Shown here: in pieces, positions 31,857 through 43,000 of the stretch
Numbering within the stretch: the first letter of the stretch is position 1
Layout of the letters: the number at the start of each line of letters is the position of its first letter
Origin: Nocardia niwae NBRC 108934 = DSM 45340
Lineage (GTDB): Bacteria > Actinomycetota > Actinomycetes > Mycobacteriales > Mycobacteriaceae
Reading direction: 5' to 3'
DNA length: 64,000 nucleotides
Assembly (NCBI RefSeq): GCF_001613465.1
Contig: NZ_BDCK01000036.1
Location: 1-64,000 of the forward strand
Translations under genes and position numbers: made by a program
The notes under the pieces: model-generated
What the model saw: the letters and a program-made list of their open reading frames with translations, nothing else
What the model was told of the DNA's origin: nothing
Database searches by the model: none

Positions 31857-32951
31857 GTGGCGTCCGATCGACCGAGAATCCCTCCGCTGCCGCTGGTCCG
31901 GGCCGTCGAGTCGGTTCGCGGCGCCTTGGCCGTCGCGTTCCGCAAGCTGGTTCCGGGGCATGTCGCGCTGATGGAGCTGATCGCCGCCGGATGGATCTCG
32001 CAAGCCATCCACGCCGCCGCGGCGCTGGGCGTGGCCGACGAACTCGCGGCGGGGCCGCGGTCGGGCGCGGACCTCGCGGCGGCGGTCGGCGCCGACGAGG
32101 ATGCCCTGCGGCGTTTGCTGCGGCTGCTGATCAGTTACGGCATCTTCACGCAACGGCGCGACGGACGCTACGCGCTGACGCCGATGGCGCGTGCGCTGCG
32201 CAGCGACGCGGACGTGTCGCTGCGCGACGCGGTGCTGTTCTTCGGGTCACCCGGGCACCGCAACCACTGGTCGCATCTGGTCGACGCCGTGCGCACCGGC
32301 GAACCGGTCGGCGAGAAGCTCGAGGGGATGTCGTTCTTCGACTACGTTCAGCACGACCGCGAACTCGGCGACCTGTTCGACCGCGCGATGACCAGCATCG
32401 GCACCCTGGCGATGGAACCGCTGTTCGCGGCCTACGATTTCGGGCGCTACGAAACCCTGGTCGACGTGGGCGGAGGCGAAGGGACGTTGCTGGCCGAAAT
32501 CCTGCGCCGCGCACCGCGTTCGCGCGGCATCCTGTTCGATCTGCCGGAAGTGGCGGCCTCGGCGCCCGCTCGGCTCGCCGAACTCGGGCTCGCCGATCGC
32601 TGCGTGGTGGAAAGCGGATCGTTCTTCGACAGCGTCCCAGGGGGAGGCGACGCCTACATCCTCAAGCACATCCTGCACGACTGGGCCGAACCGGACGCCG
32701 GGCGCATTCTGCGCACCCTGCGCGCGACGATGACCCCCGAGGCCCGGCTGCTGATCGTCGAACTCGTCGTCCCCGAACACACCGCACCGCACCCGAGCAA
32801 ATTCATCGACCTGGAGATGCTGGTCAACGCGGGCGGGCGGGAGCGCACCGAGGCCGAGTACCGCGAATTCCTCGCCCGGCACGGATTCACGCTGACCAAG
32901 ATCGTGCCGACGGCGTCGCCGGACAACGTGCTCGAGGCCCGACCGAGCTGA
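31857..32951 (+). CDS. SAM-dependent O-methyltransferase (plant OMT-like, family 2)
   Basis: This 364-residue enzyme has an N-terminal winged-helix dimerisation region (ALGVADELAAGPRSGADLAAAVGADEDALRRLLRLL) and a Rossmann SAM domain. The latter shows DVGGGEGTLLAEIL near residue 202, LFDLPEV and the catalytic KHILHDW near 265. Such enzymes methylate hydroxyl groups of aromatic or polyketide metabolites in actinobacteria. The GTG start has no clear ribosome-binding site. No polyketide or aromatic pathway gene is adjacent, so the substrate is open. Confidence 0.85.
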   Translation: MASDRPRIPPLPLVRAVESVRGALAVAFRKLVPGHVALMELIAAGWISQAIHAAAALGVADELAAGPRSGADLAAAVGADEDALRRLLRLLISYGIFTQRRDGRYALTPMARALRSDADVSLRDAVLFFGSPGHRNHWSHLVDAVRTGEPVGEKLEGMSFFDYVQHDRELGDLFDRAMTSIGTLAMEPLFAAYDFGRYETLVDVGGGEGTLLAEILRRAPRSRGILFDLPEVAASAPARLAELGLADRCVVESGSFFDSVPGGGDAYILKHILHDWAEPDAGRILRTLRATMTPEARLLIVELVVPEHTAPHPSKFIDLEMLVNAGGRERTEAEYREFLARHGFTLTKIVPTASPDNVLEARPS

Positions 32952-32999
32952 CCGTCGCGGAACTCGACTTCGCCGAACGACTTTCATCGATCAGCGTCG

Positions 33000-33350
33000 T
33001 TACGACGCCGCTGCGGGGACGAGGAACGCGAGGGTAGCGATCCCCACCGCGCCGTCTGCCACACAGGTGACGCGCATCGGCGTGCCGACCGGCGTCTGCC
33101 GCGATTCGAAGCCGCTGTAGTAACCGAACACCGGCCCGGACCGCTCCGACGGCAGGAAGAAGCCGAGACATTCCGCCTCCAGCACCGACGCCCCTTCACC
33201 GCTGTGGCACAGGGCAGCGGCGTCGGTGACGCCGCGGTCGACGTAGCAGCCGGCCGGCTCCGCTTCCGCGGGCGCCGCTGCCCAGACGAAACTGCTTGCG
33301 AACAACAGCAGAACGGTCCCCACGCCTACTCGCCGCGTCGTGCTGTGCAC
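33000..33350 (-). CDS. Secreted cysteine-containing protein, unknown function
   Basis: I do not recognise the family. The 116-residue product has a strong Sec signal peptide (RRVGVGTVLLLFASSFVWAAAPAEA) and a mature chain of about 85 residues with four Cys (AGCYVD, ALCHSG, AECLGF, VTCVADG), which could form two disulfides. The start is the GTG at 33348-33350, preceded by GAGGAGGG at 6 nt; the frame stays open upstream but without a start as good. It is transcribed towards the O-methyltransferase gene and away from the ESX unit. Confidence 0.72.
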   Translation of the reverse strand: MHSTTRRVGVGTVLLLFASSFVWAAAPAEAEPAGCYVDRGVTDAAALCHSGEGASVLEAECLGFFLPSERSGPVFGYYSGFESRQTPVGTPMRVTCVADGAVGIATLAFLVPAAAS

Positions 33351-33621
33351 CGCAATCCCTCCTCGGCAGATCTCAGTCTTACCTGGTTGTTGCCGTGCGG
33401 GGTTCTTGTGCCCTCGCATCTCGAACCGTTGCGAATATTTCAGCAGAATCCGGAGGGAGGGTCGAGCGCGACACCGTCACGAAACCGCGTTTTTCCAGGC
33501 TGGACACCGCACGCCCGCCGCGACGACCGGAGCGTGCCCCTGCGGTCCATCCGGAGTTCCGGCGCCGGGACCGCTAGGCTACGAGCAGCATTGGCGGGTT
33601 CGGTGAGGATGTGATTCGGCC

Positions 33622-34326
33622 GTGGAATGGATCTTCACTCCGGACGAGTTCGCCCATATCTGGCGCGAGACCGATCTGGATCGGCACCCCTACCCGCTGC
33701 GCATCCTGGAGACGCCCCGTACCGAGGACGAGGCCGAGAAGTTGCGCATCGCCCTGGCCGAGCGACTGCCGCTGCGCTCCGATCCGGATCTCTCGGCCTG
33801 CCTGCGCATTCTGGCCAAGCCACACACCAGGATCGTGGCGATCGGTGGCACCCACCGGCCGGGCGGTGAACTGCGACTGCTGGCCGCCGCCATCTACGAC
33901 CGTGCCGTGCTCGCGGTGCAGGAGCCCGGCTCGAACCCGGATTTCGGTGGCAGCGTGCGCATTTCGATCGGACACAGCACCAAACTCGGCCGGCGGATCG
34001 CGGCGCTGCTGCCGAAGACCCCGGCGGGCCGCGAACCCGCCCGCGTCGCGCCGGGTCACGCGGTACGCGACCAGGAAACCGTGCCCGCGCGGCAACAGGC
34101 GGCGCCGCGAATCCGCAAACTGCTGCTCGAACCGCACACCGCCGAGGGACACATCAGAATCGAACCACGGCTGGATCGTGCCACGCCGCCTCCGCCGATC
34201 CACTACACCTGGATCGATGTCCGCGACGACGGGAGATACCTGATCAAAGCGGGCGACGAAGTGCGTATCGCGCCTGCCTCCGTCGAGCAGATCGCCACCC
34301 AATTGCAGAAGCGCATACCGATATAG
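33622..34326 (+). CDS. EspG-family ESX secretion chaperone-like protein
   Basis: This 234-residue protein fits the EspG family in its N-terminal MEWIFTPDEFAHIWRETDLDRHPYPLRI block and the following ACLRILAKPHTRIVAIGG strand pattern. EspG proteins are cytosolic chaperones that bind the tip of PE-PPE substrates and keep them soluble for type VII secretion. It is slightly shorter than mycobacterial EspG (about 270-300). The GTG at 33622 begins the conserved MEW segment. A -10-like TAGGCT at 33575-33580 lies upstream. The two downstream genes encode helical, ESX-substrate-like proteins, which strengthens the call. Confidence 0.75.
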   Translation: MEWIFTPDEFAHIWRETDLDRHPYPLRILETPRTEDEAEKLRIALAERLPLRSDPDLSACLRILAKPHTRIVAIGGTHRPGGELRLLAAAIYDRAVLAVQEPGSNPDFGGSVRISIGHSTKLGRRIAALLPKTPAGREPARVAPGHAVRDQETVPARQQAAPRIRKLLLEPHTAEGHIRIEPRLDRATPPPPIHYTWIDVRDDGRYLIKAGDEVRIAPASVEQIATQLQKRIPI

Positions 34327-34419
34327 CGCCCTTTCGTAGCCGCGGCCGCCGCCTATTGCTGACCGGGCACCGGGCTTCCGGTTAGTCTGGGGCGGACCGA
34401 CCGATCTCAGGGGTGAGCG

Positions 34420-34790
34420 ATGACGATCGAGACCAGCCGAGCCGATATCGCCCGATTCAAGGAGGCCGCGCAGGCCGGGACCGTCCAGTTCGATCCCGCC
34501 GCGGCTCGGCAGTGCGCGGAAATGTACGACCGGCAGGCCGATCGACTGCTCCACCTACAGCAGAACCTCGAATCCGCAGCCGAACTCGGCGGTTTCGGCG
34601 GATTCATCTCCGCGCAGCAGCTGCAGGCCGGGTTCGGCCACAAAGCGCGGGACGCGGCGGCGCTGCTCGACCACTACATAGAAGCGGCCTACCGCATGAA
34701 GGAAGCGTTCCTGATCAGCGGAGGACTGTTCGAAGAGGCCGACGCCGCGAGCGCCGCCGCCCTGCGCGCGGTCCGGACGAGGTTGCCCCG

Positions 34791-34794
<4 letters not shown>
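34420..34794 (+). CDS. Small helical ESX-type substrate or partner
   Basis: This 124-residue all-helical protein (ARFKEAAQAGTVQFDPAAARQCAEMYDRQADRLLHLQQNLE, then ARDAAALLDHYIEAAYRMKEAFLISGG) has the length and heptad character of WXG100/PE-like proteins. It lacks a clear WXG; GGFGGF may form the turn between helices. It has no signal peptide, as expected of ESX substrates. TAGTCT at 34383-34388 is a likely -10. The stop overlaps the start of the proline-rich partner as ATGA, so the two are probably made as a heterodimer. Confidence 0.65.
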
Positions 34795-36101
<1,307 letters not shown>

Positions 36102-36120
36102 CAGCGCCCGGTCAAAGCGC

Positions 36121-36155
36121 GCGGGGGCCGGACCCGAGCGGAACGCAGCCCCCGC
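36121..36155. terminator. Hairpin between convergent ESX-type and proB genes
   Basis: GCGGGGGC (36121-36128) pairs with GCCCCCGC (36148-36155) across a 19-nt loop that has further short pairing. It lies 20 nt after one stop and 61 nt after the proB stop on the other strand, so it could terminate both. Confidence 0.5.
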
Positions 36156-36215
36156 ACCACACGGCGCGAAGTGGTGTGGGCGTTGTCCGGCCGCGGACGT
36201 CGTCCCGCCGTGGGA

Positions 36216-37358
36216 TCAGACCTTCACCAGGTCGTCGGCGTGGATGACGGGCCGCTGCATGGTCTCGGGGAGTTCGGCGGTGGAGCGGCCGAGCATGCCC
36301 GCCAGTTCGGTGCTGTCGTATTCGACGACGCCCCGGGCGACCACCCGGCCGTCGGGGGCTACCAAGTCCACCACGTCGCCCCCGTAGAACCGGCCACGCA
36401 CGCCCACGATCCCGGCCGCGAGCAGCGACCGGCGCCGGTGCGCGACCGCCTGGACGGCGCCGTCGTCGATGAGCAGCGCGCCACGGCTGTCGGCGGCATG
36501 CCGGACCCAGAACTTGCGGGCGGACAACCGCACCGGGCGCGCGGCGAACGCGGTGCCCACGGTGCCCGTCGTGAGTGCGTCGGCGGCCGAGGATGCGGCG
36601 GCCAGCAAAACCGGCACGCCCGCGTCCGCGGCCAGGCGCGCCGCCGACAGCTTGGATGCCATGCCGCCCGTGCCGAGCGCGCCACCGCTGCCCGCGATGA
36701 CGCCGTCCAGGTCGGCGCTGCTGCGCACTTCGGGGATCAGCGTGGCCGAGCCCTTGCGCGGGTCGCCGTCGTAGAGGCCCTCCACATCCGACAGCAGCAC
36801 GAGCGCGTCGGCGCCGACCAGGTGGGCGACGAGCGCGGCGAGCCGGTCGTTGTCGCCGAAGCGGATCTCCTCCGTCGCGACCGTGTCGTTCTCGTTCACC
36901 ACGGCCACCGCGCCGAGCGAGCGCAGTCGATCGAGGGTGCGCTGCGCGTTGCGGTGGTGCTCGCGGCGAGCGAAGTCGTCGGCGCTGAGCAGCACCTGCC
37001 CGACGGTGCGGTGGTAGCGGGCGAAGGACGTGCCCCACGCGTGCGCGAGCGCCAACTGCCCCACGCTCGCCGCGGCCTGCTTGGTGGCCAGGTCACGCGG
37101 ACGACTGGTCAATCCCAGTGGTGCGATGCCCGCGCCGATCGCACCCGACGACACCACCACCACGTCGGATCCGGCGCGCATCCGCGCCTCCACCGCGTCC
37201 GCGAGCCGATCCAGCCGAGCGGTGTCCAGGCCGCCCTTCAGGCTGGTCAGCGCCGACGACCCGATCTTCACCACGACGCGGCGTGCCGCCGCGATCGCCA
37301 GCCGGGCCTCGCTCAGGCCGGACGAATCCGCCTCGGCGGTAATCGGACTCATCTGCAT
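36216..37358 (-). CDS. proB: Glutamate 5-kinase
   Basis: This 380-residue enzyme phosphorylates glutamate for proline synthesis and supplies ProA. The amino-acid kinase domain shows VVVKIGSSALT, SSGAIGAGIAPLG, VVNENDTVATEEIRFGDND and GTGGMASKLSAARLA. A C-terminal PUA domain (residues about 285-380) completes the long form that is common in bacteria. Start options are the ATG at 37358 and an in-frame GTG at 37364 with GGAG 4 nt upstream. It is separated from proA by 22 kb, and obg ends 140 bp upstream. Confidence 0.96.
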   Translation of the reverse strand: MQMSPITAEADSSGLSEARLAIAAARRVVVKIGSSALTSLKGGLDTARLDRLADAVEARMRAGSDVVVVSSGAIGAGIAPLGLTSRPRDLATKQAAASVGQLALAHAWGTSFARYHRTVGQVLLSADDFARREHHRNAQRTLDRLRSLGAVAVVNENDTVATEEIRFGDNDRLAALVAHLVGADALVLLSDVEGLYDGDPRKGSATLIPEVRSSADLDGVIAGSGGALGTGGMASKLSAARLAADAGVPVLLAAASSAADALTTGTVGTAFAARPVRLSARKFWVRHAADSRGALLIDDGAVQAVAHRRRSLLAAGIVGVRGRFYGGDVVDLVAPDGRVVARGVVEYDSTELAGMLGRSTAELPETMQRPVIHADDLVKV

Positions 37359-37498
37359 TGCCACCGAACTCCCTGCGCCACAATCGAATCCACGGTAGCC
37401 GAGATCGCCGACCCGACCCCGACCGGACCGGACACGATCGAACCGGCCGAACGCGGCGCCCGCCGCGACCGCTCGGCGACTCGATCGTCGTCCACGTC

Positions 37499-38953
37499 CT
37501 ACTCCTCGTCTTCGCGCACCAGACCGCGCCGCACCCGGGACGCGTGCTTGCGCTCGGCCGCGCTGACCCGGTCGGACTGCTCCAGCCGGATGTCGGTACC
37601 GCGCCCGGTGGGCACCATGTCGATACCCGCCGAGATCTGCGGCTCCCACTCGAACGTCACGTCGCCGATGGTCACCGGCGCTCCCGGCTCCGCGCCCAGC
37701 CGCACCAGCTCGTCTTCCACACCCAGACGGGCCAGCCGGTCGGCCAGATAGCCGACGGCCTCGTCGTTGTCGAACTGCGTCTGCCGCACCCACCGCTCCG
37801 GCCGGGTGCCGCGCACGAGGAACCCACCCGGCTCATCCGGATCGGCCAGCACGCTGAAGCCGGTGTCGTCCACCGCGATCGGGCGGATGACCGGGCGTTT
37901 CGGGGCCGCCTGCGGATGATCCTCGCGGTACCGGCGCACCAGGTCGGCGAGCGCGAAGGTCAACGGGCGCAGCCCCGCCCGGCTCACCGCGGAGATCTCG
38001 AACACCGGCCAGCCGCGCTCGGTGAACTCCGGAGTCACCATTTCGGCCAGTTCTGCCGCGTCCGGCACGTCGATCTTGTTCAGGATCACCACGCGGGGGC
38101 GGTCGGCCAGGTCGCCGAGCCCCGCGTCCGCGCTCAGCGCGGGCTGGTAGGCGGCGAGTTCGGCCTCGAGCGCGTCGACGTCGGACACCGGGTCGCGTCC
38201 CGGCTCCAGCGTCGCGCAGTCCACCACGTGGGCGAGCACCGCGCAGCGCTCGAGGTGCCGCAGGAAGTCCAGACCGAGACCGCGGCCCTCGCTGGCGCCG
38301 GGAATCAGCCCGGGCACATCGGCGACGGTGAAGGTGGTGTCGCCGCTGGCGACGACGCCGAGATTGGGCACCAGTGTGGTGAACGGGTAGTCCGCGATCT
38401 TCGGCTTGGCCGCCGACAGCACCGAGACCAGCGAGGATTTGCCCGCCGAAGGAAACCCGACGAGCCCGACGTCGGCTACCGACTTCAGTTCCAGAACCAG
38501 GTCGAGTTCTTCGCCGTCCTCGCCGAGCAGCGCGAAACCCGGCGCTTTGCGGGCCCTCGACGCCAGCGCGGCATTGCCCAATCCGCCGCGCCCGCCGCGC
38601 GCGACGATGAAGCGGTTGCCGGTGCCGACCAGGTCGACGAGCACCTTGCCGTCGTCGTCGAGGACCACGGTGCCGTCGGGCACCTTCAACACCAGGTCGC
38701 CCCCCTGCTTGCCGTCCCGGTTGCCGCCCTCACCCGGCTTGCCGTTGCCGGCCTTCGCGTGCGGGTGGAAGTGGAAGTCCAGCAGCGTGTGCACGTTGGA
38801 GTCGACCTCGAGGATGACGTCTCCGCCGTTGCCGCCGTTGCCGCCGTCCGGCCCGCCGAGCGGCTTGAATTTCTCGCGGTGCACCGAGGCGCAACCGTGG
38901 CCGCCTTTACCCGCACGCACATGCAGTACGACGCGGTCGATGAACTTGGACAT
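37499..38953 (-). CDS. obg: GTPase ObgE/CgtA
   Basis: This 484-residue ribosome-associated GTPase has the Gly-rich Obg domain (residues 1-158), a G domain with GFPSAGKSSL (G1), DVPGLI (G3) and NKID (G4), and a C-terminal OCT domain ending RVRRGLVREDEE. It helps 50S assembly and stringent-response signalling. The start is the ATG at 38951-38953 (MSKFIDRVVLHVRAG); an ATG four codons upstream is less conserved. It follows rpmA, the usual rplU-rpmA-obg order, but a hairpin between them may cut its expression from the ribosomal genes. Confidence 0.97.
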   Translation of the reverse strand: MSKFIDRVVLHVRAGKGGHGCASVHREKFKPLGGPDGGNGGNGGDVILEVDSNVHTLLDFHFHPHAKAGNGKPGEGGNRDGKQGGDLVLKVPDGTVVLDDDGKVLVDLVGTGNRFIVARGGRGGLGNAALASRARKAPGFALLGEDGEELDLVLELKSVADVGLVGFPSAGKSSLVSVLSAAKPKIADYPFTTLVPNLGVVASGDTTFTVADVPGLIPGASEGRGLGLDFLRHLERCAVLAHVVDCATLEPGRDPVSDVDALEAELAAYQPALSADAGLGDLADRPRVVILNKIDVPDAAELAEMVTPEFTERGWPVFEISAVSRAGLRPLTFALADLVRRYREDHPQAAPKRPVIRPIAVDDTGFSVLADPDEPGGFLVRGTRPERWVRQTQFDNDEAVGYLADRLARLGVEDELVRLGAEPGAPVTIGDVTFEWEPQISAGIDMVPTGRGTDIRLEQSDRVSAAERKHASRVRRGLVREDEE

Positions 38954-39017
38954 ACGCCGAATCATCCTCCTTCGGGACGGGTCGTACTGGGAGCCGATCG
39001 TTCGGGAACACGAAAAC

Positions 39018-39043
39018 GGGCCAGGGTTCCGAGACCCTGACCC
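39018..39043 (-). terminator. Rho-independent-type hairpin between rpmA and obg
   Basis: On the minus strand GGGTCAGGGT pairs with ACCCTGGCCC (one mismatch) around a 6-nt loop, followed at once by GTTTTCGTG. It lies 31 nt after the rpmA stop and 64 nt before the obg start. It could partly terminate the rplU-rpmA transcript. Confidence 0.6.
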
Positions 39044-39074
39044 GCTCGCTGTAAATCCGGAAGTGGTTCGGCGG

Positions 39075-39341
39075 TCAGGCCTGAACCGGCTCCGGGATCA
39101 CGATGTTGATGGTCTTGCGTCCACGCTTGGTACCGAACTCCACCGCGCCCGCCGCCAGGGCGAACAGGGTGTCGTCACCGCCACGGCCGACGTTCACGCC
39201 GGGGTGGAAGTGGGTGCCGCGCTGACGCACCAGGATCTCGCCCGCCTTGACCGTCTGGCCGCCGAAGCGCTTGACGCCGAGTCGCTGGGCGTTGGAATCA
39301 CGTCCGTTCCTAGAGCTGGACGCGCCCTTCTTGTGTGCCAT
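39075..39341 (-). CDS. rpmA: 50S ribosomal protein L27
   Basis: This 88-residue bL27 has the invariant MAHKKGASSSRNGRDSNAQRLGVK start and the GQTVKAGEILVRQRGTHFHPG core. Unlike firmicute L27 there is no cleaved N-terminal extension, so Ala 2 reaches the peptidyl-transferase centre directly. It lies 22 bp downstream of rplU in the same transcript. Confidence 0.98.
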   Translation of the reverse strand: MAHKKGASSSRNGRDSNAQRLGVKRFGGQTVKAGEILVRQRGTHFHPGVNVGRGGDDTLFALAAGAVEFGTKRGRKTINIVIPEPVQA

Positions 39342-39363
39342 AGCTGGTTCTCCTCGGGATGTC

Positions 39364-39675
39364 TTACTTGATGCCGGTGACCTTCAGGACCGTCAGCGGC
39401 TGACGGTGACCCTGGCGCTTGTGGTAGCCGGTCTTGTTCTTGAACTTGTGGATGCGGATCTTCGGACCCTTGGTCTGCTCGACCACCTCGGCGGCCACGG
39501 AGACCTTGGCCAGCTTGTCGGCATCGGTGGTCAGTTCCGCGCCATCGACGACGAGAACCGGATCCAGCGCCACAGCGGTGCCCGGCGCACCCTCGATCTT
39601 CTCGACCTTCACCAGGTCACCGACCGCGACCTTGTACTGCTTTCCGCCGGTCTTGACGATCGCGTACGTTGCCAT
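39364..39675 (-). CDS. rplU: 50S ribosomal protein L21
   Basis: This 103-residue bL21 begins MATYAIVKTGGKQYKVAVGD and ends with KIRIHKFKNKTGYHKRQGHRQ, the 23S-rRNA-binding loop. It is the first gene of the rplU-rpmA unit. A GGAAGAAGGG ribosome-binding site precedes the ATG, and the leader from the likely promoter is about 190 nt, long enough for autoregulation by the protein. Confidence 0.98.
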   Translation of the reverse strand: MATYAIVKTGGKQYKVAVGDLVKVEKIEGAPGTAVALDPVLVVDGAELTTDADKLAKVSVAAEVVEQTKGPKIRIHKFKNKTGYHKRQGHRQPLTVLKVTGIK

Positions 39676-39955
39676 CGGTCGGCTGCCCTTCTTCCTATAG
39701 TGCTCGGCACTTGCTCACGCGGCGACTCCTCCGGCCTGATACCACCGGAAACCGCCACACGACTGGTCTGGTAATCGCCACCGCCTCGGCACCTTGGCGG
39801 CTCTCGGTATCGAACTGTCGAGAACCGGGCCACGAAGACAAAACATGTTGTCACCGGGCAGCGACTGTCCAAGATTACAGGACGGCCACCTCGACGACCA
39901 AACCGGCATCCACGCCCGCCCCGCGGTCATGCCACCGGTTCGCTGCCGGGACGAG
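39676..39955. other. rplU leader and promoter region
   Basis: No gene lies between the rplU start and the rne terminator. The region holds the rplU ribosome-binding site, a leader of about 190 nt and the promoter described separately. An imperfect stem is possible around 39740-39800, but I could not fold it reliably. Confidence 0.5.
39872..39901 (-). promoter_or_regulatory. Candidate promoter of rplU-rpmA
   Basis: On the minus strand TTGGTC (39896-39901) and TAATCT (39872-39877) are 18 bp apart. Transcription would start near 39865 and give a leader of about 190 nt. The match is by eye. Confidence 0.4.
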
Positions 39956-39990
39956 CGTGGCCCCCGCCGGAACGACCGGCGGGGGCCACG
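39956..39990 (-). terminator. Strong hairpin terminator after rne
   Basis: A perfect 15-bp stem, CGTGGCCCCCGCCGG (39956-39970) with its exact complement (39976-39990), closes on the 5-nt loop AACGA. It lies 16 nt after the rne stop. There is no T-run; the stem is among the strongest in the window. Confidence 0.75.
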
Positions 39991-40006
39991 GAACGTGAGC
40001 GACGAC

Positions 40007-43000
40007 TCAGTTCGATGCTTCCGGCGCACCAGCCGGACGGCCGACCGCTCGTCTGCGCGGCCGGTTGCGCTGCGGCAATTCGACCGGTTCCGACTGGGAG
40101 TAGTCGATCGCGGGCGCGGGCGCCTGCTCACCGGTGGGCAGCACGAACACCGCTCCGGAGCTGTCCGCGGCGGGCGCGGCGGCCGAACGGGCAACCCTCC
40201 GGCGACGAGGCGGACGGGCCGCGCCCGCTTCGGCGACACCATTGGCGGCCGCACCGTTCTCCGATGCCGGGACGGGCTCGTCGACCGAGACGGGTTCGGC
40301 GAGCGGCTCCCGCTCCGCAGCAGAAGCGGGCTCCGCGACGGCGACGGGCTCTTGCGCCGGTACCGGCTCGACCTTCTCGACTTCTTCGATGACCTCGACC
40401 ACTTCGGCGGGCTCGGTCTCCGGCTCCTCGGCGGGCACCGCCACCGCGGCCTCGACGGTCTCCGCGACCACCCGCTCTTCGGTGGTTTCGCCGGTAACCG
40501 CGGCGTGCGGCTGGGCTGCGGCGTCCTCGGCCTGTTCCGGCTCGTCGGACTGGTGCGCCGCCATCGCCAGCGCCACCGGATGCGCGCGCCTGACCGCCGC
40601 CTCCTCGTCGGAGTTCTCGGGCGCGGGCCCGGACCCGGACCCGTTCGCCGGCTGGGCGGGCGCGGGCGCGGCCTTGTCCCGGCCACGCCGCCTGCGCGAA
40701 CCGCTCTCGCGCGTGCGTCCGGCCGTCTCTTCGCCGGAACCGGTCTCCACCGGATAGGTGTGCACGAGGATGCCTCGGCCGTGGCAGTGCTCGCAGGTGG
40801 TGGAGAACGCCTCGACCAGACCGGTGCCGAGCTTCTTGCGGGTCATCTGGACCAGGCCCAGCGAGGTGACCTCGGAAACCTGGTGGCGGGTGCGGTCCCG
40901 GCCCAGCGCCTCGGTCAGGCGGCGCAGCACCAGATCGCGGTTGGACTCGAGCACCATGTCGATGAAGTCGACGACGATCATGCCGCCGATGTCGCGCAGC
41001 CGCATCTGGCGCACGATCTCCTCGGCCGCCTCCAGGTTGTTCCTGGTGACCGTCTCCTCCAGATTGCTGCCGCCGGAACCGGTGAACTTGCCGGTGTTCA
41101 CGTCGATCACCGTCATGGCCTCGGTGCGATCGATCACCAGGGTGCCGCCCGAGGGCAGCCACACCTTGCGATCCAGTGCCTTGGCCAGCTGTTCGTCGAT
41201 CCGGTAGGTCTCGAAGACGTCGACGCCGTTGTTCTCGTGCCGGGAGACCCGGGCGAGCAGGTCCGGCGCCACGGTGCCGATGTACTTCTCGACGGTGCTC
41301 CAGGCCCGGTCACCCTCGATGACCAGCTTGGAGAAGTCCTCGTTGAACAGGTCGCGGATGACCTTGACCAGCAGGTCGGGCTCTTCGTAGAGCGTCTTGG
41401 GCGCGTTGTTGTCCTTGCCCGTCTGCTGCTGGATCGTGCGCCAGGTGGCCTGCAGCCGCTCCACGTCGCGGGCCAGCTCGGTTTCGCTGACGCCTTCGGA
41501 GGCGGTGCGGATGATCACACCGGCGTCGGCGGGCACGATGTCGCGCAGGATCTCCTTCAGCCGCTTGCGCTCGGTGTCGGGCAGCTTGCGGCTGATGCCG
41601 GTGGAGGTGCCGCCGGGGACGTACACCAGGAAACGCCCGGCCAAGCTGATCTGCGTGGTCAGTCGCGCGCCCTTGTGGCCGACCGGGTCCTTGCTCACCT
41701 GGACAAGCACCTGGTCGCCGGGCTTGAGCGCCTGCTCGATCTTGCGCTCCTTGCCGCCGAGGCCCGCGGCTTCCCAGTTGACCTCACCGGCGTAGAGCAC
41801 GCCGTTGCGGCCACGGCCGATGTCGACGAACGCGGCCTCCATGCTGGGCAGCACGTTCTGCACCTTGCCCAGGTAGACGTTGCCCACCATGGACGCCGAC
41901 CCGGTGCTCGTCACGAAGTGCTCGACCAGGACGTTGTCCTCGAGCACGGCCACCTGCGTCGCGGTCGGGTGGTCCGGGAAGGACTTCTCGCGCACGACCA
42001 TCACGCGGTCCACCGCTTCGCGCCGGGCCAGGAATTCCGACTCGGTCAGGATCGGCGGACGGCGGCGGCCCGCCTCGCGGCCGTCGCGCCTGCGCTGGCG
42101 TTTGGCCTCCAGCCGGGTGGAGCCGGTGATGCCCTGGACCTCGTCGGACGCGGCGCGGCTGCGGGTCTTGTTGCGCGGCTCGCGCTCGTGCACGACGGTG
42201 TTCGGCGGATCGTCGTCGGCGGACTCGCTCTCGCCGGACTCGCCGGCTACCTTGCGACGGCGACGACGGCGACGACGACGGCTCGCCCCTTCCGGCACGC
42301 CGTCCTCGTCCTCGCCCTCGCCGGTCTCCGCGGACTCCGCCTCGGCGGGCTCGGCGGCCGCGGGGGCCGACTCGTCCTCGGTCTCGGTCTCGGTCTCGGC
42401 GTCCTCGTCGTCGCCGTCGGCCTCGGACTGCTGTTCACCCCGGCCGCGACCCCGCCCGCGGCGGCCACGGCGCCTGCGCCGGGGCTGGCCTTCGGCGTCG
42501 CCCTGCTGGTCGTCGGAGGCTTCGCGCTCGTCCTCGGCGACCTCGGTCTCGTCCTCGACGGGCTCGGGCGCCCGCTCCTCGGTGCGGCGGGCTTCCCGCT
42601 CGGCGCGCCGCTGTCTGCGCGCCTGCTCGGCGGCCGCGGCGTCCGGCGGCAGGAACAGCGGCGCCTGCACGACGGCGGCGGCCTCGAACACGGCCGGGGC
42701 AACCGGCTCGGCCTCGGGTCGCTCCGAGTGCGTGAACAGCTGGGTGTGGGTCGCCGCCGCACCGGTGGACGGCTGCTGCGTGGAGCTCGCCACGTCCGGC
42801 GCGGAGAAGATGACGCCCGCACCGGTGTAGGGAGCGTCGGTCTGCGCCGCGCGCGGAGGTTCCGGCTGTTGCGCCGGGGCCGCCTGGGTGGTCGCGTCCG
42901 CCGCGGGTTCGGCGGCCGGTGCGGGGGCCTGCCCCGCGGCGGGTTGTTCGGCCGCGGCGTCGGCCTCGACCGTCACCAAGGCGTCGCGCACCGACTCCGC

